Below, in pieces: positions 28,164 to 38,715 of a stretch of 64,000 nucleotides of DNA. Position 1 is the stretch's first letter. Each line of letters begins with the position of its first letter. Source of the stretch: Haemophilus parainfluenzae ATCC 33392 (lineage in GTDB: Bacteria > Pseudomonadota > Gammaproteobacteria > Enterobacterales > Pasteurellaceae); the NCBI RefSeq assembly GCF_031191205.1, contig NZ_CP133470.1, positions 379,501 to 443,500 on the forward strand. Direction: 5' to 3'. Below the pieces are notes generated by a model, which saw only the letters and a list, made by a program, of their open reading frames with translations, did no database searches and was not told the origin of the DNA. Both the position numbers and the translations under genes were made by a program.

Positions 28164-29531
28164 ATGTTAATCAATAAAGCTAAACGAGCAGAACAAAATT
28201 TAAAAAATTTGCCTTTTCTTCCTTTACAGGCAGAACAGGTTGAGTTTCTGTTTAGTCCGCTTGAATTCAAAGCACAAATTATAGAATTAATTCGCCAAGC
28301 TAAAAAACGTATTTACGTGACCGCACTTTATTGGCAAAAAGATGAAGCGGGACAAGAAATTCTCAATGAAATTTATCGCGTAAAACAAGATCATCCAGAA
28401 TTGGATGTGAAAATTTTAGTGGATTGGCATCGCGGACAACGCAATTTACTTGGTGCAGAAAAATCTGCTACTAACGCTGATTGGTATTGTGAACAACGCC
28501 AAACCTATCAACTTCCCGATGAACCGAATATGTTCTTCGGCGTGCCTATTAATACCCGTGAAGTCTTTGGTGTATTACATATTAAAGGCTTTATTTTTGA
28601 CGATACCGTGCTTTATAGCGGCGCAAGCATCAATAACGTGTATTTACAACAACAAGATAAATACCGTTACGACCGCTATCAAAAAATCCATAATGCTGCA
28701 CTGGCAGACTCTATGGTTAATTTCATCAATGATTATTTATTGGATTTCAGCGCAGTACACCCATTAGATGTGGCTAATCGCCCTCGTACAAAAGAAATTC
28801 GTAGTGCAATAAAAGCTTATCGTAAAAACTTATCTGCCCATGCTGAATATCAATTGGAAAGTGCAGTTGGTTTTTCCGATATTTTAACCATTTCACCACT
28901 TTTTGGTTTAGGTGCATCAGGCAATGAATTAAATCAAGTTATCGAAGATTTATTCTTACAAGTGCAGGAAAAATTGGTGATTTGCACCCCTTATTTCAAC
29001 TTCCCTCGCACGCTAAGAAGTAAACTTGCCCGCTTATTAGAGCAAGGAAAGCGTGTCGAAATTATCGTGGGTGATAAAGTCGCGAACGATTTCTATATTC
29101 CACCAGAGCAGCCATTTAAAATGGCAGGTGCATTGCCTTATTTATATGAAAGCAATCTTCGTCGTTTCTGCGAGAAATTTGATGCTTACATTAAAAATGG
29201 CCATTTAACGGTGCGTTTATGGAAAGACGGCGATAACACTTATCACCTCAAAGGTGTTTGGGTGGACAACCAGTATATTCTTTTAACGGGGAACAACCTG
29301 AATCCTCGCGCATGGCGTTTAGATGCGGAAAATGGATTATTAATCCACGATCCAAAACAAGAACTTCTGCCTCAAGTGGAACAAGAATTGTCGCACATCC
29401 GCCAATATACCAAAGTATTGCAAGATTATTCTGAATTAGAAGAATTGACGCAATATCCTGAACCAGTGCAAAAACTGTTGAAAAAATTTGCTCGGATTCA
29501 AGCAGACAAATTAGTCAAAATGATTTTATAA
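28164..29531 (+). CDS. pssA: CDP-diacylglycerol-serine O-phosphatidyltransferase
   Basis: The 455-residue phospholipase-D-superfamily enzyme makes phosphatidylserine from CDP-diacylglycerol and serine at the membrane surface. It has two HKD motifs: HIKGFIFDD (~138) and HLKGVWVDN (~357), the second followed by TGNNLNPRAW. It is the gammaproteobacterial type I enzyme, without membrane helices. The next gene, psd, completes phosphatidylethanolamine synthesis, but a hairpin and a separate promoter lie between them. The gene is divergent from the yfiF-like gene. Confidence 0.97.
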   Translation: MLINKAKRAEQNLKNLPFLPLQAEQVEFLFSPLEFKAQIIELIRQAKKRIYVTALYWQKDEAGQEILNEIYRVKQDHPELDVKILVDWHRGQRNLLGAEKSATNADWYCEQRQTYQLPDEPNMFFGVPINTREVFGVLHIKGFIFDDTVLYSGASINNVYLQQQDKYRYDRYQKIHNAALADSMVNFINDYLLDFSAVHPLDVANRPRTKEIRSAIKAYRKNLSAHAEYQLESAVGFSDILTISPLFGLGASGNELNQVIEDLFLQVQEKLVICTPYFNFPRTLRSKLARLLEQGKRVEIIVGDKVANDFYIPPEQPFKMAGALPYLYESNLRRFCEKFDAYIKNGHLTVRLWKDGDNTYHLKGVWVDNQYILLTGNNLNPRAWRLDAENGLLIHDPKQELLPQVEQELSHIRQYTKVLQDYSELEELTQYPEPVQKLLKKFARIQADKLVKMIL

Positions 29532-29540
29532 ACGCAAAAA

Positions 29541-29568
29541 GAGGCCGACAAATGTCGGCTTCTTGCTT
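29541..29568 (+). terminator. Probable terminator after pssA
   Basis: The stem GAGGCCGAC/GTCGGCTTC (29541-29562) is followed by a mixed T-rich tail (TTGCTTGT), so its strength is moderate. Confidence 0.6.
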
Positions 29569-29596
29569 GTATCTTACGCAAAAACATCGACTAACA

Positions 29597-29624
29597 TTGC
29601 ACAAGTGAAATAAGTTGTTATAAT
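29597..29624 (+). promoter_or_regulatory. Promoter of psd
   Basis: TTGCAC, a 16-nt spacer and a perfect TATAAT (29619-29624) precede psd by 32 nt, with a GC-rich CGCCCG start region. Confidence 0.75.
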
Positions 29625-29656
29625 CGCCCGACTTTTAAATCTTATTGGAGAAATCA

Positions 29657-30526
29657 ATGAACCCAATTTCTTATTGGCAACGCCTAAAAGTTGCATTTCA
29701 ATATGTGATGCCTCAAATCTATATGACACAAGCAGCAGGTTGGTTAGCTAAACAAAAATGGGGCGCAATGACACATTTTGTGATTAAAGCGTTTGCAAAA
29801 AAATACAACATTGATATGAGCATTGCTGAAAAAGAAAAATTCAGTGATTACGCTAGTTTTAATGAATTCTTTATCCGTCCATTAAAAGAAAATGCACGAC
29901 CAATTAACCAAAATCCAACGGCACTTTGCTGCCCTGCGGATGGCCGTGTAAGTGAATGTGGACACATTGAAGATGACCGCCTATTACAAGCAAAAGGTCA
30001 CTTCTTCAGCTTACATGATTTATTGGCAGAAGATAAAGATTTAACTGAGACCTTTAAAAATGGGGAATTCATCACCACTTATTTATCACCACGTGATTAT
30101 CACCGAGTGCATATGCCGTGTGATGGTACACTTCGCAAAATGATTTATGTGCCGGGTGATTTATTCTCCGTCAATCCATTTTTAGCGAAACATGTACCGA
30201 ACCTCTTCGCACGTAATGAACGTGTGATTTGTGTCTTTGATACTGAATTTGGCACCATGGTACAAATCTTAGTGGGTGCAACAATCACTGCGAGTATCGG
30301 TACCGTTTGGGCTGGTGTGATTAATCCGCCACGTTATAACGAAGTGAAAGTGTGGACTTATGAAGGTGAAAGTGCGGTTAAATTAAGCAAAGGTCAAGAA
30401 ATGGGTTGGTTCCAACTTGGTTCTACCGTAATTAATTTATTCCAAGCCGGTCAAGTGCAAATTGCCGATCATTTAAGTGTTGATGAACCTGTTCACATGG
30501 GTGAAATCTTGGCATTGAAAAAATAG
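29657..30526 (+). CDS. psd: Phosphatidylserine decarboxylase proenzyme
   Basis: The 289-residue proenzyme makes phosphatidylethanolamine. It self-cleaves at LGST (in [12 protein letters not shown], ~residue 254) to give a pyruvoyl group on the small subunit. Conserved segments CCPADGRVS (~92), [13 protein letters not shown] (~138) and ERVICVF are present. I place the start at the ATG at 29657 with TTGGAG spaced 6 nt; a TTG at 29645 overlaps the ribosome site and is rejected. It follows pssA and pairs with it biochemically. Confidence 0.96.
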   Translation: MNPISYWQRLKVAFQYVMPQIYMTQAAGWLAKQKWGAMTHFVIKAFAKKYNIDMSIAEKEKFSDYASFNEFFIRPLKENARPINQNPTALCCPADGRVSECGHIEDDRLLQAKGHFFSLHDLLAEDKDLTETFKNGEFITTYLSPRDYHRVHMPCDGTLRKMIYVPGDLFSVNPFLAKHVPNLFARNERVICVFDTEFGTMVQILVGATITASIGTVWAGVINPPRYNEVKVWTYEGESAVKLSKGQEMGWFQLGSTVINLFQAGQVQIADHLSVDEPVHMGEILALKK

Positions 30527-30548
30527 TTTTACAACAAAGGAGAAAACA

Positions 30549-31181
30549 ATGACAGCTCAAATTTTTGAACAAGTAAAATTAGAAAGTATTTCTGAAAAAG
30601 GCAGCTACGGTATCGGTTTACAAATCGGTCAACAATTAGCAGATAGCCAAATGGATATTTCTGTTGAAGCGGTAGCAAAAGGCATTTTCGACGCGTTAAA
30701 CCGCAATCAACCCGCATTAGAAATTAATGATTTAATGCATTCTGTTCAAGCGCTTCAACAACAAGCAGCTGAAGCACAACAAGCGCAATTTAAAGCGATT
30801 GAAGAAGAAGGTAAAAAATTCTTAGAAGAAAACGCGAAAAAAGCAGGCGTAAACGTGACTGATAGCGGTTTACAATACGAAATTTTAACTGAAGGTAATG
30901 GTAACAAACCATCTGCAACGGACAAAGTACGTGTTCACTACACAGGTACATTACCAGATGGTACTGTATTCGATAGCTCTGTTGCACGTGGTACACCTGC
31001 TGAATTCCCGGTAAATGGTGTAATTCGTGGTTGGGTTGAGGCATTACAAATGATGCCTGTTGGTTCTAAATGGAAACTCACTATTCCACACGAATTAGCT
31101 TACGGTGAACGTGGTGCGGGTGCATCTATCCCTCCGTTCTCAACCTTAGTGTTTGAAGTCGAATTACTCGATATCCTTTAA
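30549..31181 (+). CDS. fklB: FKBP-type peptidyl-prolyl isomerase FklB
   Basis: The 210-residue FKBP22-like isomerase has an N-terminal helical dimerisation domain (~1-100: [19 protein letters not shown]) and a C-terminal FKBP domain (~110-210: [62 protein letters not shown]). No signal peptide is seen, so it is probably cytosolic like E. coli FklB. It starts 22 nt after psd with AAAGGAGAAAACA, so it may be cotranscribed. Confidence 0.94.
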   Translation: MTAQIFEQVKLESISEKGSYGIGLQIGQQLADSQMDISVEAVAKGIFDALNRNQPALEINDLMHSVQALQQQAAEAQQAQFKAIEEEGKKFLEENAKKAGVNVTDSGLQYEILTEGNGNKPSATDKVRVHYTGTLPDGTVFDSSVARGTPAEFPVNGVIRGWVEALQMMPVGSKWKLTIPHELAYGERGAGASIPPFSTLVFEVELLDIL

Positions 31182-31185
31182 AAAG

Positions 31186-31217
31186 AAAAAGTGCGGTTAA
31201 AATTAACCGCACTTTTT
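31186..31217. terminator. Uptake-signal dyad terminator
   Basis: Head-to-head uptake signals form AAAAAGTGCGGTTAA/TTAACCGCACTTTTT between the convergent fklB and the small lipoprotein gene, with U-runs on both strands. Confidence 0.88.
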
Positions 31218-31597
31218 TATTCTTCTTCGTCTTCGCTATAACGATCATCATCGTCATAATCATAGGTTAAGAGAGCATCCTCATCATAACCCTCTATATC
31301 AATCTGAACGCCATTTGAGCCTGCATCAAAACCGTTAAACCATGCGGTTCTCAGCTCTTCAGGTACACGTCGGCCACAATAATTAATTCGTTTATTCAAT
31401 TGAGATTGGCTTTGCGCTTGGAAATCTTTTCCTACACGATAACCATCTAAATACCAGTCATCTTTATCATGACAAACCGTCGTATTTAAACGCTTTACGT
31501 GTTTGCTCACTGAAATTGGGCTACGATGTTTTACATAATAGCCCTGCGTACAAGCACTTAATAGCCCAACAGCTAAAACGGTCGCTATTAATCTCAT
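31217..31597 (-). CDS. Small acidic lipoprotein of unknown function
   Basis: The 126-residue predicted lipoprotein has signal and lipobox LLSAC (Cys ~16), a central region with two cysteines and the repeated patterns WYLDGYRVGKD and AWFNGFDAGSN, and a very acidic tail (poly-Asp/Glu with Tyr). The paired aromatic-x-x-GY/GF-x-x-G pattern recalls DUF2799-type lipoproteins, but I am not certain. The start has AAAAGGAGACAAC. It stands alone, convergent with fklB and upstream of nothing on its strand. Confidence 0.7.
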   Translation of the reverse strand: MRLIATVLAVGLLSACTQGYYVKHRSPISVSKHVKRLNTTVCHDKDDWYLDGYRVGKDFQAQSQSQLNKRINYCGRRVPEELRTAWFNGFDAGSNGVQIDIEGYDEDALLTYDYDDDDRYSEDEEE

Positions 31598-31709
31598 GTT
31601 GTCTCCTTTTACTACTTAATGTCGGGCTATTGCCCTTTTTATGGTTTTATAGACCGACAAAATAAAAGGAAGGTTCAGAAAATATGAGAGATCCGATTTC
31701 TATTGCAGA

Positions 31710-32819
31710 CTATAGCACAATCATATCATCACGATGTAACGCAACAGCACCATATTCATAACCAAGAATTTGCTCAATATCTTGAGATTTTTTCCCTTTG
31801 ATTAATTCCAACGCATCGCTGTTATAACGAGGCATACCGAGTGCAATCACTTTACCTGAGGTATTTTTAATTTTGACGACTTCACCGCGTGAGAAACGCC
31901 CTTCCACAGCCGTAATCCCTGCAGGTAGCAACGATTTATTCTGTACTAACATCGCATTTTCAGCGCCCTCATCAATCGTCAGTATACCCGCTGATGGTGC
32001 GGCAAATAACCACTGTTTACGGCTTTCTAAACGATCTGAATGATGCGCAATAAATTTGGTGCCAATTGGTTTATCATACGCCAAATCCACAATAACATCA
32101 GGTCGGCTACCTGGTGCAATAATGGTTTCAATGCCCGAACGCGTTGCCACATCTGCCGCAATTATTTTTGTACTCATCCCGCCAGTACCAAGGTTTGTAC
32201 CGCTACCGCCTGCAATAGAACGAATATGGTCGGTAATTTGTTCAACCACAGGAATCAATTTCGCATCTGGATTTTTACGAGGATCGCTTTCGAACAAACC
32301 TTGTTGATCCGTTAATAAATAAAGTTGTTCCGCTTGCACTAAAATCGCAACTAGAGCCGATAAGTTATCGTTATCCCCTACTTTAATCTCAGCCGTTGCC
32401 ACCGCATCATTCTCGTTAATCACAGGAATAATCTGATTGTCTAACAGGGCATGTAATGTATCGCGCGCATTTAAAAAACGTTCACGGTCTTCAATATCAG
32501 CACGAGTTAATAAAATTTGTCCAATATGAATATCATAAATCGCAAATAATTTTTCCCAGGCTTGAATAAGCTGACTCTGCCCTACTGCGGCTAGAAGCTG
32601 CTTGGAAGCAATGGTTGGGGGAAGTTGAGGATGATTTAAATAATGTCGTCCAGCGGCAATCGCACCTGATGTCACAATCACGACACGAAAACCCGCTTGA
32701 TGAAGTTGGGCAATCTGGCGAACAATATCGACCATATGAGGTGCATTCAATTTTGGGGAACCATGTGTTAATGTGCTAGTACCAAATTTTACGACGATTG
32801 TTTTACGATTTGCCGACAT
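31710..32819 (-). CDS. proB: Glutamate 5-kinase
   Basis: The 369-residue enzyme starts proline synthesis by phosphorylating glutamate. It has an amino-acid-kinase domain (~1-260: [49 protein letters not shown]) and a C-terminal PUA domain (~275-369: [21 protein letters not shown]). proA is not adjacent, unlike in E. coli. It is divergent from folA, the same neighbour as in H. influenzae. AGGATAAACT precedes the ATG. Confidence 0.97.
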   Translation of the reverse strand: MSANRKTIVVKFGTSTLTHGSPKLNAPHMVDIVRQIAQLHQAGFRVVIVTSGAIAAGRHYLNHPQLPPTIASKQLLAAVGQSQLIQAWEKLFAIYDIHIGQILLTRADIEDRERFLNARDTLHALLDNQIIPVINENDAVATAEIKVGDNDNLSALVAILVQAEQLYLLTDQQGLFESDPRKNPDAKLIPVVEQITDHIRSIAGGSGTNLGTGGMSTKIIAADVATRSGIETIIAPGSRPDVIVDLAYDKPIGTKFIAHHSDRLESRKQWLFAAPSAGILTIDEGAENAMLVQNKSLLPAGITAVEGRFSRGEVVKIKNTSGKVIALGMPRYNSDALELIKGKKSQDIEQILGYEYGAVALHRDDMIVL

Positions 32820-32960
32820 AGTTTATCCTCAGTGAAAAAATAGAAAAGTGCGGTTAAATTAGCACTAAAATTAATAAAAATCACGAAAAATCCAACCTCA
32901 TATACAGATTTTGTGAATAGCTATGATATAGTGCAAAAAAAGAAAAATAGGATAGAAAAT

Positions 32961-33446
32961 ATGACATTAAGTTTGATCGTTGCGACAACAAAAAATAACG
33001 TCATCGGAAAAGATAATCAAATGCCTTGGCACTTACCTGCTGATTTAGCCTGGTTTCGTAAAAACACCACGGGCAAACCGGTAATTATGGGTCGTAAAAC
33101 CTTTGAAAGTATTGGTCGCCCATTGCCTAAACGCACCAATATCGTCCTTTCACGTACCCCTTACGAACATGAAGGAGTCATCTGGAAAAATAGTTTTGAA
33201 AGTGCGGTCGATTTTGTCAAAGAATTTGATGAAATCATGTTGATTGGCGGCGGTGAGTTATTTAAACAATATTTACCTAAAGCCGATAAATTGTATCTTA
33301 CTCAAATTCAAGCAGACATTGACGGCGATACTTTCTTCCCTGAAATTAATTGGGCTGAATGGCACATCGAGTTTGAGGAATATCACCAAGCAGATGCGGA
33401 TAATCCCTATGATTGTCGTTTTTTAATTTTGCAGCGTAAAGCATAA
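32961..33446 (+). CDS. folA: Dihydrofolate reductase
   Basis: The 161-residue enzyme reduces dihydrofolate with NADPH. It has the start LSLIVATTKNNVIGKDNQMPWHLPADLAWF (catalytic Asp in PADLAWF, ~27), MGRKTFESIGRPLP (~42-55), NIVLSR, and IGGGELFKQYL (~94-104). I take the ATG at 32961, which gives the usual ~160-residue length and has ATAGGATAG upstream; the frame extends 16 codons further, but that region looks like promoter (TATGATATAGT). It is divergent from proB. One uptake signal lies inside. Confidence 0.96.
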   Translation: MTLSLIVATTKNNVIGKDNQMPWHLPADLAWFRKNTTGKPVIMGRKTFESIGRPLPKRTNIVLSRTPYEHEGVIWKNSFESAVDFVKEFDEIMLIGGGELFKQYLPKADKLYLTQIQADIDGDTFFPEINWAEWHIEFEEYHQADADNPYDCRFLILQRKA

Positions 33447-33469
33447 AACACATCCAAACCATCCTAAAA

Positions 33470-33510
33470 CAAAGTGCGGTCAAAACCTTAAAAAGGTTGA
33501 CCGCACTTTG
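33470..33510. terminator. Extended uptake-signal dyad terminator
   Basis: An 18-bp near-perfect stem from CAAAGTGCGGTCA to TGACCGCACTTTG, extended by ACCTT/AAGGT at the loop, lies downstream of folA. The tail is TTCTC, so termination may rely on stem stability. Confidence 0.7.
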
Positions 33511-33641
33511 TTCTCATATCATCAAATCAACTATTCACGCCATTTTTCACATAAATTCTGAAATCTTTGATCTGCGTCCCTTTTTGAAAACTAACTTTGT
33601 AATATACTGAAATGATTTATTATCATTAGAGGAGAAATATT

Positions 33642-34967
33642 ATGGGTATCTTCAGTGTACCACCGGATCTACCGGTTACGAAAAGCAAAGAGGAGATCGA
33701 CAAAACTTATCGTTACTGGCGATTACATTTGATGATCACTAGCTATATCGGATATGCCGTTTTCTATTTTACTCGTAAAAGCTTTAACTTCGTTATGCCT
33801 GCCATGCTGACGGACTTAGGGCTACAAAAAGCCGATATCGGTATCATGGGTACTGCGTTTTATCTTACCTACGGTGTGTCAAAATTCTTATCGGGTGTAC
33901 TTGGTGACCGTTCTAACCCTCGTTACTTTATGGGGTTCGGTTTAATGATGACAGGCGTTGTCAACATTCTATTCGGTATGAGTTCATCCGTCTTTATGTT
34001 TATCACCCTTTGGATGATCAACGCCTTTTTCCAAGGTTGGGGATGGCCTCCATGTTCAAAAATCCTAAATACTTGGTACTCACGTAACGAGCGAGGATTA
34101 TGGTGGGCGATTTGGAATACCTCACATAACTTAGGTGGTGCACTCATTCCAATTTTATCTGGTGCTGTCGCCCTTTATTGGGGATGGCGTTACGGTATGA
34201 TCGTGCCAGGGATTATAGCCTGTGCCATTGGTTTCGCTCTTTGCTTCTTATTACGCGATCGCCCAACATCTATGGGACTTCCAACGGTTGGTGAATGGCG
34301 TAATGATATTGCTGAAAAAGAACATGAAAGTGAAGGTTTAGGTTTATCTAACTGGGAAATTCTTAAAATTTATGTGTTCAAAAACAGCATTATCTGGGCA
34401 TTAGCATTCTCTTGGTGTTTTATTTATATTATCCGTACCGGTATCAACGACTGGGGTAACTTATATTTAACAGAAACCCACGGTTATGACTTGCTTAAAG
34501 CAAACTCAGCAGTTTCTTTCTTTGAAATTGGTGGATTCTTAGGGGCACTTTTTGCGGGCTGGGGCTCTGATAAGTTCTTCAACGGAAACCGTACCCAAAT
34601 GAACATCATTTATGTGTTAGGTATTATTTCAACCTCCTTAGCATTATGGTTCATCCCAAGTGATAACTATTTTGTGATGTGTGGATTATTCTTCCTAATG
34701 GGATTCTTTATCTTTGGTCCGCAATTTCTTATCGCAATGGCTGCGGCTGAAAACTCTCACAAACATGCTTCAGGTTCTTCTACCGGTTTCGTTAGTCTCT
34801 TCGCCTATATTGGTGCGGCTGCTGCAGGTGCGCCATTAGCATGGATTATTCAATCGCTCCACTGGAACGGATTCTTTGGTAGCTTATTTATTGTATCTCT
34901 TGCCTGTGCATTATTACTTATTTTCGTGTACTTCTTGCAACGTAAGAAAAATAAACTAAAAGCCTAA
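33642..34967 (+). CDS. UhpC-like organophosphate:phosphate MFS transporter
   Basis: The 441-residue inner-membrane protein has about 12 helices in the organophosphate:Pi antiporter family (UhpT/UhpC/GlpT). Segments YWRLHLMITSYIGYAVFYFTRKSFN, LTYGVSKFLSGVLGDRSNPRYFMG, NAFFQGWGWPPC, RGLWWAIWNTSHNLGGALIPI, GINDWGNLYL and WGSDKFFNGNR follow E. coli UhpC more closely than UhpT or GlpT. UhpC there is a glucose-6-phosphate sensor acting with UhpA/UhpB, and neither is nearby here. It is therefore either a genuine transporter or a stranded sensor. It has GAGGAGAAATATT before the ATG. Confidence 0.83.
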   Translation: MGIFSVPPDLPVTKSKEEIDKTYRYWRLHLMITSYIGYAVFYFTRKSFNFVMPAMLTDLGLQKADIGIMGTAFYLTYGVSKFLSGVLGDRSNPRYFMGFGLMMTGVVNILFGMSSSVFMFITLWMINAFFQGWGWPPCSKILNTWYSRNERGLWWAIWNTSHNLGGALIPILSGAVALYWGWRYGMIVPGIIACAIGFALCFLLRDRPTSMGLPTVGEWRNDIAEKEHESEGLGLSNWEILKIYVFKNSIIWALAFSWCFIYIIRTGINDWGNLYLTETHGYDLLKANSAVSFFEIGGFLGALFAGWGSDKFFNGNRTQMNIIYVLGIISTSLALWFIPSDNYFVMCGLFFLMGFFIFGPQFLIAMAAAENSHKHASGSSTGFVSLFAYIGAAAAGAPLAWIIQSLHWNGFFGSLFIVSLACALLLIFVYFLQRKKNKLKA

Positions 34968-34982
34968 TCTAGGCATATAAAA

Positions 34983-35015
34983 ATCGAGCTAAAACAACCA
35001 CTGTTTTAGCTCGAT
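34983..35015. terminator. Bidirectional terminator between uhpC-like gene and pfkA
   Basis: The 14-bp perfect stem ATCGAGCTAAAACA/TGTTTTAGCTCGAT with a 5-nt loop lies between the two convergent genes. The plus-strand tail is CTCTTTTGTTTT. Confidence 0.85.
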
Positions 35016-35044
35016 CTCTTTTGTTTTAAGTAGCCTTTACAAAA

Positions 35045-36010
35045 TTATTCTAAGCGTTTAGCCATTTCTAACCAATCTGCTTTAAATTCACGACGCATAT
35101 TGTTGATTGCATCAATAATATCGTGGTGAACTAATTTTTCATTTTGAATACCCACACAGTAGCCACCTTTACCTTGTAGCAATATATCTACCGCATATAC
35201 GCCCATACGTGAAGCTAAAATACGGTCGAAGGCACAAGGTGAACCACCACGTTGAATATGACCTAATACGGTAGCACGGGTTTCATGGCCTACACGCGCT
35301 TCAATCTCACGCGCAAGAGAATGTACATCTGTGATTAATTCAGTAATCGCAATAATAGCATGACGTTTTCCGCGAATAATACTGCGTTCAATTTGACGAA
35401 TTAACTCTTCACGATTAAATTCCACTTCAGATGCCACGATATATTCACAACCACCGGCAATACCTGCCGAAATGGTTAAGTCACTACAGTGACGCCCCAT
35501 GATTTCCACAATAGAAATACGTTGGTGAGAACTTGAGGTATCACGTAAACGGTCAATCGCATCCACTGCTGTTTGTAGTGCAGTTTCATAACCAATTGTG
35601 TAATCTGTACCAGCCACATCGTTATCAATTGTGCCTGGAATACCCACACAAGGGAAACCGTGTTCTTCAGTAAGCAATTTTGCCCCCATGTAAGAACCAT
35701 CCCCCCCGATAACAACTAAAGCATCAATACCATGTGAACGTAAAATTTCTGCACATTTTTCACGTACTGCTGGATCTTTAAATTCAGGGAAACGGGCGGA
35801 GCCTAAAAATGTACCACCACGATTAATCACATCTGAGACACTATAACGGTTTAACTGTTTGATTTTATTGTTATATAAACCTTGATAACCATCATAAATG
35901 CCGAATACTTCAAGCCCTTCTGCAAGGGCTGCGCGAACAACACCACGAATGGCAGCATTCATACCTGGTGCATCACCACCACTGGTTAATACAGCAATTT
36001 TTTTAATCAT
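35045..36010 (-). CDS. pfkA: ATP-dependent 6-phosphofructokinase
   Basis: The 321-residue glycolytic enzyme is of the bacterial PfkA class. Conserved are [17 protein letters not shown] (N-terminus), [24 protein letters not shown] (~102), [16 protein letters not shown] (~123-138, catalytic Asp in TIDND), [10 protein letters not shown], and [13 protein letters not shown] (~248). It lies after the yaaA-lipoprotein pair on the same strand, with its own ~110-nt upstream gap, the same neighbourhood as in H. influenzae. Confidence 0.98.
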   Translation of the reverse strand: MIKKIAVLTSGGDAPGMNAAIRGVVRAALAEGLEVFGIYDGYQGLYNNKIKQLNRYSVSDVINRGGTFLGSARFPEFKDPAVREKCAEILRSHGIDALVVIGGDGSYMGAKLLTEEHGFPCVGIPGTIDNDVAGTDYTIGYETALQTAVDAIDRLRDTSSSHQRISIVEIMGRHCSDLTISAGIAGGCEYIVASEVEFNREELIRQIERSIIRGKRHAIIAITELITDVHSLAREIEARVGHETRATVLGHIQRGGSPCAFDRILASRMGVYAVDILLQGKGGYCVGIQNEKLVHHDIIDAINNMRREFKADWLEMAKRLE

Positions 36011-36120
36011 ATTTACCTACTTTGAACTCTAAGAATAATTGGCATCAAGATTACACCATCCATTATTTCCTCTCTAGAAAAATTTTTAAAATTTACGTGG
36101 AATTTGATCTAGTATAAGTT

Positions 36121-36714
36121 TTAATGATGGAAATAACTTTCACACTTCCAAGAAAGGTCCGCTTTTTGTAATGTTTTGCTTTCTTTTGCCACTAAATATT
36201 TTTGTAAATTTTTTACTATTTTTACCTTACTTAAGCGTTGAAATTTTTTACCTTGTTCTACTTTTTGGGAATATTGATATTGTACAAAACCACAAGAAGG
36301 AATATTTTTCCCTTTTGCAATATCTACCTGCCAAGATGGATTCTGTTCTGTTGGTGCATAAATAACATAACCGTTTAACTCTGTTGCAGGTTTTTTCCTT
36401 TTATTCGAATTTGCTCGAATTTTGAAATCTTGGACACGTAAATTACGATATACTTTTTCACGCAATGCCACTCGTTGCTCAATAGAACGAGATAAATCAC
36501 GATCAAGCAATACTTCAATTTGAGATTGCCAATTTTCTAATGTATCAGGCTCTGCAAGATAAACATAACGCGCAATCGTATCCAAATCTTGGCTTGCTGT
36601 AAGTTTATAAGTTTTGCCGTTGTACTCAATTTTTTCAGGAGTTTGAAGCTGACTCACTTTTGCCGCACAACCTGAGAGTAAAAGTGCGGTCAATATAACC
36701 AGGATTTTATTCAT
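36121..36714 (-). CDS. Hypothetical lipoprotein downstream of yaaA
   Basis: The 197-residue predicted lipoprotein has signal [13 protein letters not shown] (Cys ~14), then a mixed basic body with [31 protein letters not shown] and several Lys/Arg-rich strands; two later cysteines (in [12 protein letters not shown] and [10 protein letters not shown]) may form a disulphide. I do not recognise the family. I choose the ATG at 36712-36714, which puts the signal at the N-terminus and overlaps the yaaA stop as ATGAATAA, so translation is coupled. A longer frame exists but lacks a signal at its start. The same gene order occurs in H. influenzae. Confidence 0.78.
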   Translation of the reverse strand: MNKILVILTALLLSGCAAKVSQLQTPEKIEYNGKTYKLTASQDLDTIARYVYLAEPDTLENWQSQIEVLLDRDLSRSIEQRVALREKVYRNLRVQDFKIRANSNKRKKPATELNGYVIYAPTEQNPSWQVDIAKGKNIPSCGFVQYQYSQKVEQGKKFQRLSKVKIVKNLQKYLVAKESKTLQKADLSWKCESYFHH

Positions 36715-37483
36715 TGATATCTCGCTTAAATACAAATTCTTTTTCAGCTGAGGATGTCGCATCAAACCAATAACCACCTAGATCAAACTCTTTCAGTTGT
36801 TCAACACGTTCCAAACGATTTTGAATGATAAAACGACACATTAAACCACGGGCTTTTTTCGCATAAAAGCTGACCACTTTGTATTTACCATTCTTATTAT
36901 CTAAGAAAATAGGCTTAACAATTTGTGCATCTAATTGGCTTTCTTTCACTGATTTATAGTATTCATCAGAAGCTAAATTGATCAAAATACGATCGCCTTG
37001 CTCATCAAGCGCTTGTTGCACGGATTGCGTGATGATATTTCCCCAAAAAGCATAAAGATCTTTCCCTTTGGGATTCGCTAACTTCGTGCCCATTTCCAAA
37101 CGGTAAGGTTGCATTAAATCAAGGGGCTTAAGTAAACCATATAAACCGGAAAGCATACGTAAATGGCGTTGTGCGAATTGCACATCTTCATCAGATAAGC
37201 TATCCGCATCCAAACCGGTGTAAACATCACCTTTGAATGCCCAAATGGCTGCACGTGAATTTTTTTCGTTGTGAAATTTTGTCCATTCAGCAAAACGAGC
37301 GGCATTTAAGCCCGCAAGCTTGTCGCTGATCGACATTAAGGAAGAAAGATCTTGGGGAGATAATTGACGACAGATTTCAATCAGTTGCTCACTATAATCC
37401 GTCAAGTGCGGTTGAGAAACAGGAAGATTTCTGACCGCACTTTCAAAATCTAAGGTTTTTGCCGGGGAAATAATGGCTAACAT
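36707..37483 (-). CDS. yaaA: Peroxide stress protein YaaA
   Basis: The 258-residue DUF328/UPF0246 protein starts [15 protein letters not shown] and contains [53 protein letters not shown] and [16 protein letters not shown]. coli YaaA limits iron-dependent damage during peroxide stress, and the family binds DNA. The gene lies between dprA and the coupled lipoprotein gene. Two uptake signals sit in its first 80 nt (near 37404 and 37433). Confidence 0.95.
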   Translation of the reverse strand: MLAIISPAKTLDFESAVRNLPVSQPHLTDYSEQLIEICRQLSPQDLSSLMSISDKLAGLNAARFAEWTKFHNEKNSRAAIWAFKGDVYTGLDADSLSDEDVQFAQRHLRMLSGLYGLLKPLDLMQPYRLEMGTKLANPKGKDLYAFWGNIITQSVQQALDEQGDRILINLASDEYYKSVKESQLDAQIVKPIFLDNKNGKYKVVSFYAKKARGLMCRFIIQNRLERVEQLKEFDLGGYWFDATSSAEKEFVFKRDINE

Positions 37484-37546
37484 AGGTTCTCCTTTCTAAA
37501 ACTGAACCGTATCTTAGCACAGGATAGCCTCCTTACTCTACCCCGT

Positions 37547-38650
37547 TTACGCTATCCGCTTATAGAGTCCATTCTCATTGACGATTAAGTCTTGTAACTC
37601 TAAATCTAATAACTGTACTAAAAGCAAATCCACCGGCAAATTCAATGCAACCGATAAATCATCAAGACTTATCGGTGTATAACTGATATGTTGATAAAGT
37701 TCAGGATGACTCGGCTCCACCGTAAGTATTTTGGCAGTAAGTGGTTGATTGATTGGCGTATGTAATGGCGGATGAAAAGCAACGCTGTGATTGAGGCTAT
37801 CTAAAATATCTTTAACATTTTCCACCAACATCGCCCCTTGCTTAATCAGTTTATGGCAGCCTTGACTGTATTCACTTTGAATATTCCCCGGCAACGCAAA
37901 AATGTCGCGGTTTTGTTCTAAGGCATAGCGTGCTGTAATGAGTGAACCACTTTTCTCTGTGGCTTCAATCACTAACGATCCTAATGAAAGCCCGCTGATA
38001 ATGCGATTACGACGAGGAAAATTTTCAGCAATCGGCGCTTGCGTAGGGATAAATTCAGAAACTAATGCCCCGTTATTTTCGATAATTTGCTCGGCTAATC
38101 GACGATGTTTAGCGGGGTAAATGTGATCTAATCCGCTGCCCAATACGGCAATGGTCTGCCCTTGAATATCCACCACCGCCTGATGGCTAAATCCATCAAT
38201 ACCTAAAGCCAACCCACTCGTCACCGTCAATCCTGCGAGAGAAAGCTCTGTCGCAAAATATTTTGCCCAATATTCCCCATAAGCGGAACAATAACGGCTT
38301 CCAACCATGGCGATTTGCTGAGCAGAAAGTGCGGTCAAATTGCCTTTCACAAATAACAAGGGCGGAAAACCACTAATTTGTTTGAGTAAAAAAGGATACT
38401 CATTTGAAAAACAGTGGATTAAATGATGGCCTTCTTTTTCTGCCCAACTCAAAGCGGGCTCAATAAATTTCATTTCCGGCTGAAACCAACGACGAATCTG
38501 CAAAGCATCCCAACCCATTTGTTGAAATGCCACTTCATCATAATTTAACAAGTCTTCTATATTCACATGGGCCAAAATTTGTTGAATCCGCACACTGCCC
38601 AATTTGGGCACTTGAGCTAATCGCAACAAAATCGACGTAAAATCGCTCAT
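37547..38650 (-). CDS. dprA: DNA processing protein DprA
   Basis: The 367-residue single-stranded-DNA-binding RecA loader is needed for natural transformation. It has an N-terminal helical/SAM-like region (~1-75), the DprA Rossmann domain (~80-290: [78 protein letters not shown]), and a C-terminal winged-helix domain (~310-367). It is preceded by AAAGGAGTGAATT and by a competence-type CRP-S site. Its presence fits the dense uptake signals in this genome. Confidence 0.97.
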   Translation of the reverse strand: MSDFTSILLRLAQVPKLGSVRIQQILAHVNIEDLLNYDEVAFQQMGWDALQIRRWFQPEMKFIEPALSWAEKEGHHLIHCFSNEYPFLLKQISGFPPLLFVKGNLTALSAQQIAMVGSRYCSAYGEYWAKYFATELSLAGLTVTSGLALGIDGFSHQAVVDIQGQTIAVLGSGLDHIYPAKHRRLAEQIIENNGALVSEFIPTQAPIAENFPRRNRIISGLSLGSLVIEATEKSGSLITARYALEQNRDIFALPGNIQSEYSQGCHKLIKQGAMLVENVKDILDSLNHSVAFHPPLHTPINQPLTAKILTVEPSHPELYQHISYTPISLDDLSVALNLPVDLLLVQLLDLELQDLIVNENGLYKRIA

Positions 38651-38715
38651 AATTCACTCCTTTAAAAAGAAAATTATGGCGAGATTTGTCTCAAAAAATG
38701 AAAAGTTTGTCTTAA

